In this document: positions 53,401 to 64,000 of the stretch, in pieces
Numbering within the stretch: position 1 is the first letter of the stretch
How the letters are laid out: every line of letters begins with the position of its first letter
Assembly (NCBI GenBank): GCA_026545765.1
Contig: JAIFAC010000008.1
Location: forward strand, 204,501-268,500
DNA: 64,000 nucleotides
Direction of reading: 5' to 3'
Source of the DNA: Plantago major
Lineage: Eukaryota; Streptophyta; Magnoliopsida; Lamiales; Plantaginaceae
The notes under the pieces: model-generated
Databases searched by the model: none
The model's input: only the letters and a program-made list of their open reading frames with translations
What the model was told of the DNA's origin: nothing
Translations under genes and position numbers: made by a program

Positions 53401-54399
53401 TTAGATATACTTGCTGACTAAATCATTAATTATATATATAAAAGAAATCAATAACACCATTGCATACCTCATTTCCCTTGGAAAAGAAGATTTCTATGCT
53501 TTCAATTGATAAAACACAGATAGTTTTGGTGACAACAGCGGTTATTAAAACAGAGGTAGTAGACTTCATTTTTTTCTAGGTTTACTCTTCATGTTCTATA
53601 AAATAAGAAAGAAGGTAATAAATAGTTCTAGACACAATATACTTTGTACACTTCCTACATTTCATAGTTAGCAGAAAATACTATAAAATATCTTCCGAGT
53701 CATCTTTTGAGACAATTAAGTCACCCAATTTACATTATTAGGGATAGGATACTCTTTTCGCATAAGTGGTCAAAAAGTATAGGGTAAATGTGGTATTATT
53801 AATTAAGGTAAATAAAAGTGAACATCAAATCACCCAAGTCCTCCAATTTTCGGTTTATTTGGATTTAACAATACACAATATAGGATAATCTTTTATATCT
53901 ATATAACCCTTAATTCTAGTCAAATCCATTTCAAGCACAAGGATTTAGAACTTTCATTCCTTATTGTCTAGATCTTTTAGCTTTATGTATGGACAAAATC
54001 TTATATTTTGATCTTATAAATTTAATAAAATAAATAAAGTAGGATCTCCTTGTGTTTTCTGGGAAGGGATAACTTTTGCTAACTCGAAGAGTAAGAATCA
54101 GTAATTTATAAGATGATTGCAGGACGGTCAAGTCAATTTAGTATTAAATCTTTTATTATGGGTCTTTCTATGTTACTTGTTGCGGGACGTTCTTTAAGTG
54201 TGCTACCTTTTTTCTTATTCTGACCCGATATCTTACTATACTTACTATATAAAACTATATAAAAGTGCTATCCTAGTCTTGTACCTGTACTGTAATTCTT
54301 AAATATGACCGAATAAATCTCAGCCCGACTCTCTTTCCTTACACACAAGCTTCTCTAAATTCTAAAATCAGGGGTTCCCTATGAATTAGTAGTTACAGC
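41450..54399. other. AT-rich spacer, no gene confirmed
   Basis: No known gene seen. The first 100 bp upstream of orf260 are T-rich and then TA-rich, and could hold its promoter, but I cannot locate one. A TA run lies at 44979-44999, a 12-bp perfect duplication at 44573-44596 and a 10-bp one at 50571-50590. A small, slightly GC-richer patch at 49995-50065 has a GGAGA/TCTCC stem-loop at 50015-50032. Open frames are all short. Confidence 0.5.
44573..44596 (+). repeat. Perfect 12-bp adjacent duplication
   Basis: CGTAATAACTCA occurs twice in tandem with no gap. Confidence 0.95.
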
Positions 54400-57300
54400 A
54401 TAAGAAATGAGACAAAGCTAATTAAGTAAGCCATGTCCTTATTGTATTTATTCTAACTAGGGAGCCCTTCATAACAAAGTAATATGAATTATAATATACC
54501 CATATTGGTTTTAGTTCTAATAACTTAAGCAAAAAACTCCGTATACCTTTCAAAGTATCCTGTGAAGTAAAGGGTTGATATATAAAAGCTCATTTCTCTT
54601 TCTAGAAAATATTATTTTTTTTAGGTGTAGTAAGAGAAATAAAATATTAAAGAAGAAGCTAGAATATATATATGTTGACTCATTCCATAATAGTACACCT
54701 TGTAAAAGCATGAAGTAAAGAAATGTGTTTAACATTCCATATGTTGTATTTGTTGTAAAAGATAAACCCATGTACCTTCTTAATTTTGTAGGATTTGTAA
54801 CTTAGTAAGACCTATAACTTCCATTTCTTTTTATTAGATAGATGATTTTTACCTATTACCTAGAAGAATTTACCCTTTTGTATGATTTTTATTTAGTTTT
54901 AGTACGTATTTTTATCAACTCTTTGTTTGGATGCAACAACTATAGAATTTAGCTCTAAGTAATCTTATTATTGTATGTATGCCAAGATGTAATAGTTAAA
55001 AGCTTTTAGAGAAGAATAATACTAAAAGCTGTATACAAAAAAGTACAAGGTGTAAGTATAGAAAAGTAGTATAAGCCTAGGTAGTTGTCATTATAAAAGA
55101 TGGAGCGGAGCATAGAACCAAAATAATCAATACATGAAGTAGTAAAATTTAATAAATAAAGTACAGGTAGGGAAGTAACTACTAATATTTCTTATTGGGT
55201 AAGTAATATATTTTTGTAAGTATACAAGTTATAGATTCATATTTGTAAAGCTAACTACCTTATATAGAATAAATGAAATAAGAAGTCAAAGAGAACACTT
55301 TATTTACTTAAGGCATATTAGTATCTACCTTACTTATTTATTACTTTAAGAACTCGTATCTTTTCATGTCTTTGATCAGTACTCACTTAATAATTTCAAT
55401 AATGGTTTATACTTGTCTTGCCATACCTATTTTATTTATTATACCCTTACCTTAACACATCTATTTATTTTTATATTGTGTTGTTAGAAGCTATACTATA
55501 TCTTGTTTAAAGGAAGAACTTATTATTGGTCAACTCATGTTATGTTCATTACTTGTGACTATGTTTCGTAACTCTATATTGTATCCCTAACTAAGTTTAT
55601 TCCCAATACTAGCTAAGGTAAAGTAGAATAGATTGACGGTATATATATGTACACGACTCCAAAAAGCATGGATTATACGTACTTAAAGATAGAAAACCAT
55701 CAATAGCTTGTAAGTAAACAAGAAAGTAGTTAGTGTATTCTCTAGTTAGTTGTGTTTAGTACTATGCTAATTAAAGGTATACATGACAATAGAGTACCTT
55801 ATGTGTGTTAGAGGAGATGCTTATATAACCACTTCTAAATAGTATTATTGATAGCCTTATTTCTTAGGTAGAGATTTATAGGGTAGCTTACATCACAACT
55901 ATCTCTTTTGGTTTTCAATTTTATTGGCTTATTACTTACTTATATTATAATTACCTTTTGACTTATACGTATATGCTTTGTAACTACACGTCTTTGATAA
56001 CTATAAATTTTATATGTACGCTTACACATTATGACTAACAACTTAGAAGGGATGCCTTAGATGGAAGAGGGAAATACCATCCCTAAAATACTTAGACGCA
56101 TGTACTTCATTTACTCCTATATTTATACTTTAGGCTCTAACAACTATTATTTTTTTATAGCAAAGGGAAAGAGTAGTTAACCCAAAAAGAAGGGATTATT
56201 GTAGAGAATTTCTAATATTCAAATATAAGATAGAAGGTACACAAAAAGCTCGAAGTATAGAAAGAATCTTGTAGTCCCTTTCTCTAAGAATGAAATAATA
56301 CTTTATGAATGAAATTGGTTTACTCCCCTCTAGTGTACATGTAGTAATAAGAACTTACCCTTTAGAACTCAAATACCTATAAATTGGTAGATAATAGAGA
56401 ACTCATAGTATTTATAGTTTACTTCATAAGGGAACTTAGATTAAAGAGAGAAGTATAGCACATGCCACATATTATAAATTATTAGGTATAAGTCGTAACT
56501 AGGTATTTCATTATAAATTTCTTAGGGTTCTTAGGTAGATGTTATATACACAAGCTATCAATCCAATATATATTTAATATTCCATAAACCTTGTTTCTAT
56601 ATGCATAGAGATATACTTACCTTATTTGCTATTATAGTATACGTATTAGAGAATAAAGTCTTATTTATAGGGTTAACATTTAGTACTTAAAGCATAAGAT
56701 ATTAGGGATTCTAAGTTAGAAGGGAACAAAGAACAACTAAGTTAGGTTTAATAAGGGTACAACTTAAAGGAAAACGCCAGGTATAGGACAAATTAAGATA
56801 AGGGAAAGAACTATATATAATAGGATACTGTATTTCATTATAGGCATAGACTCAATCATAACAAAAGGGTATCTCGTGATCATAGAACTTTTTATAGAAT
56901 TTATTATAGGCAGACATAGTACTTGCTAACTATTTCCTTAGAAATTATCCTTAACCATATAAGAAAGAGTACATACTTTATCATTTATATCATATTTTAT
57001 AACTTAGACTAAGAAGTGTTTGTAGGTATACATACTAGGTTTTAGAGTTCTTGATTGCATTGCCTTAAGTATTTATGTTGTACTTGGTTTGGAAAAGGTA
57101 TAATGTATTTATTGAAAAAAAAGACCTAAGATAAGAGTAGACTTGTGAATTAAGAAACTATATGCACTTAACTATAGAAATAATATCTTAGGGTAAAGAT
57201 TCATTATGAAGGGTAACTAAAAGTTATTCCATAGTATCATTCATTTAGATTTAGTACCATAATAAACATAGTATTCTCTCTTCCTAGAACAACTTGTCCT

Positions 57301-57562
57301 TAAGTAAGCTCTTTGTTGTAATAAGCTCCCTATTCTTTCTTTACGTACTTTGTGATATACTCCATTCATTCCATAATACACCTTCTTTGGAATTTCTCAT
57401 CTCTTTCTATTTGCCGTAGTAACCCTATATCTATCATAGTTAGCATAGAACCACTCATTTACTTATACTACTTTTACAAATGTACTTTAGTCGTCACTTG
57501 TTGATTTCCATACTCCTATATAGAACCCACTAGATATTTATAGATTGTATTTTCCTTGTTGC

Positions 57563-57596
57563 CATCATTTACTACTAGGCATCATTTACTACTAGG
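57563..57596 (+). repeat. Perfect 17-bp adjacent duplication
   Basis: CATCATTTACTACTAGG occurs twice with no gap (57563-57579 and 57580-57596). Confidence 0.95.
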
Positions 57597-59405
57597 AAAA
57601 AGTAAAAATGTTAGAAGGCCCTTACTTGTGACTTAAGCGATGTAAAGTTATTTGGGATGTATACTTAATTGTTGAATGCACTTACTCGTGTTATATTGAA
57701 TATTGGCTTACATATTTAGTAACTTTCCTTAATAAATACTCTGGTAGTTATATAGATACTTCTCTTCCCTGTCTCAGGAATACTATAATAAAAATGCGTA
57801 AGTAATCTTGTATAAGTCCTTTTCTTCATTTTGTATAGTAAATGTAAGGTAATTTCTCCCATATCCATAGTTATAAGAATCTATTTGATTGTGTATGTAA
57901 ACTACTATAAATAGAATGTCAACAATGGTGTGTACTCTATCTACCAGGTATTATAAATTTTATAACGTATAGAACTACTACTATATAGCATAAAGGTAAG
58001 GACTTCCTCTTCTTACTATACATGAATTGTATATAATTTATAAGTAATAGTACCTAAGACACCTTAAGAATATATATAGGTATAATTAAAATAATAAGAT
58101 GGAAAGATTACAACACGTTATATGAGCTAGTTACCTTTTTGTAGTATGTACTTAGAGCTATAACACCTATATAATGTATGTAATGAACGAGGATACCCTA
58201 TGAACTTTCTATATCTTCTCTTTTTCCTAGTAGTGTTTACTTAATATCTTAGTGAACCTTAGTCTTTCTATACTTGTCTTACTTATTAATATTACTTGTG
58301 TTTAGAATGCATGCTATACTTGTGAGTGAACTCTATCTCTTAAATATTTATACCTAAAGGAGTAATTGTACCTTATAACTTTTTGCCCTTAATGAAAATG
58401 AAATTGGGTACCTCTCATATCTCAACCCTCTCCTTAGTACTATAGTAGGTAACACTCTTATACTTTTATACCTTTTTTCCCTTCCTTAGTTGTTTAGTTG
58501 TCATATGCAATCATGTAACAGAGGATTTCTTGTCTTAGGCACATAGTAATAGGTAAATAAATATTGGAGTAAATTAGAAATAATAAGCTAGCATAGTACT
58601 AATATAAACTAATATAATGCTTACCTTAATATAAAAATAGGTTAAGTTAAGTAAAGAACACCCAAAGACGGCTTATTATATAGGTCGTAAACAAAAGTGA
58701 GATATCATATGGAAATATTCAATAGTTGTTATTAAGTAACATAGTAAGTAAACATAGTCTATAGATCATGGTAGTTACAAAGATGAAGTTCTCTAATCTC
58801 TCTAAGTCTTTGCCTATAAGTCTAAGTTACGACGTAGGTTACATTACATATTTAAAGGATTACACTATTCTATATTATGATAAATTAAGTATACAAGGTG
58901 TTAGTAGACTCCCCACTAAAGAGCTTTATCAATAAATATTTACTTTAATGACTATGCACTACAAGTACTAATAAGATTCAATCACTTAGGTATAGTATAA
59001 TAGGTTTTTGGGAGAATAAATAGAAATAAATGGACTCTGTTGTCTTCAAAGAAAGTATGTATGCCATTATAGAAGTAGGTGTAGAAGTATAAAATATAAG
59101 CGTTGTGTGATAATTAGTAAGAAACGTATACTAGATAGAAATGCTAATTAAGTACCAAGTGGGAGTCCCTTTAGAATGTTCAATGATTAACTTAGTTAGT
59201 AGAGATAAGACTTATACCCATAAGTAGGCAAGATAAAACAATACGTGTACTACTCCTTTCCTTTTAATTTTAAATTGAAATAAGTAAATTTGGTACTATC
59301 ATTGTGATTGGGTTTACTTTGTCATTGTTGAAACTACATGTATATAGGTGCACCTCTCATTTTATATATTCTCATTCAAGGTAACATAGAAGTGAAATAT
59401 TTGTG

Positions 59406-59450
<45 letters not shown>

Positions 59451-59451
59451 A
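59406..59451 (+). repeat. Compound CT-TA microsatellite
   Basis: About nine CT units run directly into about fourteen TA units. It is the longest simple repeat in the window and a likely site of length variation. Confidence 0.95.
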
Positions 59452-60873
59452 GTTAGATATGAAAAAAGTATCTACCTAGGCTAGTTCTATATTGTTCTTT
59501 CTTACCAAAACAAGTATGGGTTGTACATAATTACATAAAGTATAGTATAAAGTAGTCTAAATAATAGCTAACACGCTTAATACAATAAAGAGAATAGAAA
59601 TATATAGATGCTTGCTGCCTTGTTTTCTTAAATATACAATATGAGAATTATACTCTACTAAACTAATAAATATTTTTTGGGCTTATCCTATATGTTGCAA
59701 TACCTAGATCTTTGATTCCATCCCCTATTTCCTCTTTCATTTTTATTTATGACTATGACCAAGAAGAGTACTACTTTAAGAGCTCAAATTAGAGCACCTA
59801 AATAATTAATTCTTTAAGGGAAAGAAAGTATTCGTGTTAGAAGGCTTAGATGTGTTATATCTAGGAAACCTTTATTCATTGTTGTCACGTAATTTAGACT
59901 ATCCATGACTAGTAAAGAGACTATAGGAGGTATTGAAAATATATCTCTATTTGTAGTACTTAAAGGGTTATGGTTATATAGGAGCATACATATTAGGAAT
60001 AGTATAAGATATTAGTTATAAAGTATATACTTATGGTATTAGATATAGGTAGTTAAACCCTTGTTTCTCTTCGTTTAGTTCTATATAATTTGAAAGGAGT
60101 CTTCTATGAACTTATAAGTCATATATGCACGAGTCACTCTTATGTACTAAGCCAATAAATACTAAAGCACTTCACTTGAGAATTAATTACTCTATCTTGT
60201 ATGCACATCTTTATCTCTTAACTCAATATAGCGTAATATGTTGTATCCCTTACTTTGAGTACTCACCCATTTTCTAGTATTTCTATATAAATGCATAAAT
60301 GCCTTATCCAATTTATTATGTTACATACTAAGATTTCATAATTATAAGCCATGCACAACTAAAAACACCCTATGGAAGGAAAGAAGTATACCCAATAATC
60401 ACTTGTAAAGACATGTTTAATGTATGTAGTAATAGAGTAAGGAAATCATAAGTAAAGCCTAAGACCAAGAAATATATGTATAGAGCTTATGTAAGAAATG
60501 CGTGTACTTAAGTTACCCTATCCAAAGTATATAGTAATTCCTTGCTAATAGATCTTGTAGTGTACTTACTAAGTAATAGTGTTTCTTAATGACTCCTAAG
60601 TAAAATGTGTATACTCAAAATGTTATGTGTAGTTGTATAGGACTTCTATATAGTAAGATGGTAGAATACTCTTGTCTTTATTTACTAAACTAGATTTTAT
60701 AACTTATAAGAGACCTAGAGTGTAAGTAAGGTTCCATGTTAAAGCTAATGTATTGATTCTATGTATGCTAGAAAGGGAAAGATGTGATTATATAACCAAA
60801 GGCTAAATAAATGTCATATTAGTTAGGAAACTCTTATATATAATGTAGTTAATGTACTAGCAAGGGAAGACAT

Positions 60874-60899
60874 ATAATAATATATATATATATTATTAT
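60874..60899. repeat. Perfect AT palindrome, 26 bp
   Basis: A self-complementary run centred between 60886 and 60887, made of ATA/TAT and alternating TA. It could extrude as a cruciform; function is unknown. Confidence 0.9.
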
Positions 60900-60951
60900 T
60901 AGGCCTCGTGTATACTATAATTTAATTGTAGGTGAAGTCTAAGAGCACGCT

Positions 60952-60981
60952 TTCTATCTTTATATATTCTATCTTTATATA
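60952..60981 (+). repeat. Perfect 15-bp adjacent duplication
   Basis: TTCTATCTTTATATA occurs twice with no gap, just before the GC-richer island at 61010. Confidence 0.95.
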
Positions 60982-61009
60982 ATTATTATTTAGAGGCATT
61001 CTCTCTTTC

Positions 61010-61380
61010 ATTGCGTAAAACTGACTGTACTGTTTACCTAATCTAGCTTTACATGCAGGTAGACTTCGGTCATAGGTACATGCTAGGGTGTAGCAAATAC
61101 TCTTACTCTGCTTGCTCTCTTCGGTTACTGCCCCTTAAGCTCCCTCATAAAGTTCTTATCCCAGTTGCGCTTGTACTTATCTCTCACGGCAACATATGTA
61201 TAAGGTAGAGCTCTCTCCCTCTACTTTTGCCAACTAGCCAGCCAACCTTCCTACCAGCATATTCATATTAGCCTAGGGTTTCGTCAAGCCGCAAACCTGT
61301 ACCCCCAGCGAAATTCCTGCATCGGATTTATGGACAATGTCTTCTCTATCTTCTCATGTGACTAAGCAGCCTATATTCCT
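61010..61380. other. GC-richer island with decayed-looking reading frames
   Basis: Sharply GC-richer than both flanks. On the minus strand a frame at 61125-61220 ends in a stop and reads protein-like, including VAVRDKYKRNWDKNFMREL. Its lysines are all AAG and about 58% of its third positions are G or C, unlike the surrounding DNA. It is closed upstream by TAG, while the neighbouring minus-strand frame over about 61196-61256 is also protein-like (GRKVGWLVGKSRGREL), as if one frameshift split a former gene. I do not recognise the protein. It may be a relic of transferred DNA. Confidence 0.4.
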
Positions 61381-64000
61381 ACCAAAACCCTTAAAGTTTA
61401 TGTAATGTATCTTAATGCCTATAAAAGTATTTACTTGCCTATTTTATTTATAGTTCCCTTCCTCCTCTAATGAAATCCTATATAATTTGTTGGTTATTAT
61501 TTATATAGAGTATACTCCACCTTACTTTTAGTTAATAATTATAATACAATGAACATGGAAATGAAGAAAGAAAAACATGTATATATCGTGCAAGAAAGAC
61601 TAAGGACTACTCATAATAGGTACTACTTATAATAGGTAAAGTAAACCAAAGCATAGAGTAAGATACTAGGCCCATATATTATTTACTAAAGATTTCTTTC
61701 TTGCTTATAAGAAATAGAAGTGAGTTATGTATACTACTTAGATATTTATCTCATACTAATACAAGTAGCATAATAGAGTACTATGAACTGTCCTTCTACG
61801 TGCACTATAAAATGTAACTCATGCCTTGATGTTCTATGCTTTGATTACCTTATATCTTAATATCTTATCCTTTTAAAAATGTTAGGTAGTCTCATCTATG
61901 TTCATCTATGTAAAAATAGAAAAGTTCTTGTAGGGTTTTATACTCCAATTATCTTTGGTTGAATACTCATCTTAAGGGTAAGTTATACAGGAACAAGCGC
62001 ATACTACATTTTAAGGAAGATTGGAAAGAAACGAAAGAGGGAATACTTAATTTGTTAGATATAGATAGAAATTTGGCATACTCCTATCTTACTTCAGGTA
62101 CGCTATATAATGATAAAGTAGATTTCGTTATGAGTATCCCTTATAATTATCCTATATGCACTAAACCTAATTTAAGTATCCAACATTACATATCCTTCTT
62201 CATTCCCGTTATCCAAATAATTCTAATTTCCACTAAAATAGGTAGAAGTCTATATAAGTCATGTTAATAAAGAAAACCTAAATAAACAAAGCTGAAATTG
62301 TATAGTAAATGGTGTGATAAATAAATCGTAGTTGAACAACTTAATAAGGAGAAGCCACGGGTACTTAAGGTTATCATAATAATTCATTAATTAAGGCTAG
62401 CATGGTAACTTCGAGACATAAACACAGCATAGTATCTAACAAAGAAAGACTCGTTGTAACTAGAATTTCCCCTTCCTTTCTATCTTTAACATCGTTGTAA
62501 AGAACTTCTTGGTCTAGGTATGTATAGTTTGTCATACTACGATTCCCTCCTAAACTAAATTTCCTTACATCTTTCATTTGGGTGAAGTATTAATTTGTTA
62601 CAAAGCCTACTTCTATACTAGAAGTAGCTATCCTATTTAACGTATTACTTGATAACTACTAAGCCAGGAGCTGGGATACATATTGAAAGCTGTAATGATT
62701 GCCCAAGACCTCCTTATTACATATTTTATACTTACGCTATATTAAGTTACTTCAAGAAAGGATCGGTAACCTCCTACCTGCGTTTGTGGAATATGTAATA
62801 AAGAAAGCCGTGGATTGCTTTGTAAGGTGTATGGAAATATATGATACAAGCGCAGACAGTATTGAGTTGTTGCTTCTATTCTAAGGGATTGATCTAATAT
62901 CACTTAGGTTTTATTCTTCTTACTTGTTCTCTATAATACTTTAATGTACACCTCTATTCTATCACCAACTCCTAACCTAACCTAACCTATCAAAAACAAG
63001 AACATCTTATAGCAAAGAAATAAGTCCAACCTCAGCGAGTCCTGTATAAAAATGCTAAGTAGAACCAACAAACACCAAGCTAAGTAAGAAACCAATATGA
63101 CATGTGTCAAGGCAAGTAATTCAATACCAATCATGAGACTCAGCCTATTTTTTTCATGTAGTACAATTATTACGTGAAGTATAGAAAGAAGGTATAAAAC
63201 GCGTATAGACATTCCAAGACAAGTTATACTTGTAAGGGGATAATAGAAACTATAAAAAAAAAGGGTAGATTAGTAAAGTGTTAATAGGTTATATAGCATA
63301 CGTCATGAACAATGCCTAGGTGTAGTATATAAGAGGGTAGTAAATTTCTAATACAAGAATTAAGACAATTAAAGAATAATACCTAGTAAGCATGATATGT
63401 TCTTCTCTTTCATACACAGTTTTATATATTTATCATTTATGTGCCTTTAACTATGTTACATAATTGTTAGCATATTCCTTCCGTCCTATACTTATTTAGG
63501 GCATGTGTTATAGATTCCTCATTCTTTCCTCTAATACACAACTTTAGTTTGGGTACACGTAGACAGATTATTTCTATACAGTAATGCAATCGGGGAGGTT
63601 AGTTCTCTTTGGGTTTAAAACGAGATGTAGGTTTGTCAACTACTATATTCATATTTCTTAAAGTTATACTAGGAAGAGAGAATACATGCATACAAAGAGA
63701 GATCCTTATATATGAATAAATAACAGACCAATATGGAATTCTTAGGGAAACACTTTCTATTTATCTTACTTAACAGGACTTACGAGAACAGGTACTACAT
63801 TACCCCTATAATATAAGTCTTACTTAATTTATATACATGACTCCTTATACTCTAATTACATTACTATGAAGTTACTTTATACTATACTGACTGCTAGGTA
63901 TAATATGTTAACGCAAGAAGAATATACTTATGGAATACTTTTTTTTGGTCTTACTCTATAGAAAGGGGCATGTCTTTGCTCTATCTCTTAGTCTTATTAA
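61381..64000. other. AT-rich spacer with small open frames
   Basis: No known gene confirmed. Small frames crowd 61959-63212: 61959-62267 (plus, 102 codons, no ATG at the first codon), 62374-62577 (minus, 67), 62699-62884 (plus, 61) and 62982-63212 (minus, 76). Their density is only modestly above chance. A near-perfect duplication of TACT(C/T)ATAATAGGTA type lies at about 61607-61636. Confidence 0.4.
62982..63212 (-). other. Small ORF with faint Nad4L/NuoK-like N-terminus
   Basis: A 76-codon minus-strand frame. After a hydrophobic first segment it reads EKNRLSLMIGIELLALTHVILVS, which is laid out like the N-R-N...LM..IE.MLLA...FLV segment of Nad4L, with the asparagine at residue 22 and a glutamate in the expected helix-2 position. 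The rest lacks the family's DDMMGQ and AAESAIG blocks. It could be a relic or pure coincidence in a hydrophobic frame. The true nad4L is at 4189-4491. Confidence 0.15.

Larger units (their letters stand above)
54400..61009. other. Long CG-poor spacer, no gene seen
   Basis: The largest uniform block of the CG-poor, CTTA/AGTA-rich type; a hand count over 54841-55800 gave about 7 CG against about 18 in the equally long 7201-8160. No open frame of interest apart from a 73-codon chance frame at 54550-54771. It holds the 17-bp duplication at 57563-57596, the CT-TA tract at 59406-59451, the palindrome at 60874-60899 and the 15-bp duplication at 60952-60981. Confidence 0.55.

Noticed and set aside
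61250..61330. Fragment of ribosomal protein S3
   Set aside because: A few residues looked similar, but the alignment does not extend and the frame is broken by stops.

Overview
This window is a gene-poor stretch of a land-plant mitochondrial genome. It is strongly AT-rich (about 30% GC by hand sampling). Only three known genes can be recognised, all for subunits of respiratory complex I and all on the minus strand: nad4L (4189-4491) followed by nad9 (3484-4056), and an internal piece of nad4 (about 40106-40604). Nad9 resembles seed-plant Nad9 more closely than liverwort Nad9 across its length, and nad4L still encodes a genomic proline where the protein family has leucine, which implies C-to-U RNA editing. 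That points to a vascular plant, most likely a seed plant. A base composition near 30% GC would be unusual for such a genome, and I cannot name the species.

Layout: 1-2747 is AT-rich spacer. About 2748-5240 is a compact conserved block, with nad4L and nad9 flanked on each side by a GC-richer island. Each of these islands carries three copies of a short hairpin repeat, in opposite orientation on the two sides. 5241-24290 is spacer. 24291-24720 is another GC-richer island with a third triplet of the same hairpin. 24721-39845 is spacer. 39846-41449 is the second gene locus: a GC-richer tail, the nad4 segment, and a 260-codon open reading frame of unknown function (orf260) ending just upstream of it. 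41450-61009 is spacer. 61010-61380 is a GC-richer island with decayed-looking reading frames. 61381-64000 is spacer with a few small open frames.

The nad4 segment covers only about codons 84-247 of the usual protein. It has a TGA where the family has a tryptophan and one extra base near 40565, and it is continuous across the place where vascular plants normally have intron nad4i461. It is either a decayed, retroprocessed-looking copy or an exon with very unusual expression. Working nad4 parts, and all other complex I, III, IV, V, rRNA and tRNA genes, must lie outside the window.

The most novel-looking signal is the dispersed family of triple hairpin clusters (2781-2986, 5011-5205, 24456-24687), two of which bracket the nad4L-nad9 pair. 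Orf260 and the unusually frequent perfect adjacent duplications of 12-18 bp in the spacers also deserve a second look. No rRNA, complete tRNA, CRISPR array, phage or plasmid gene could be supported.
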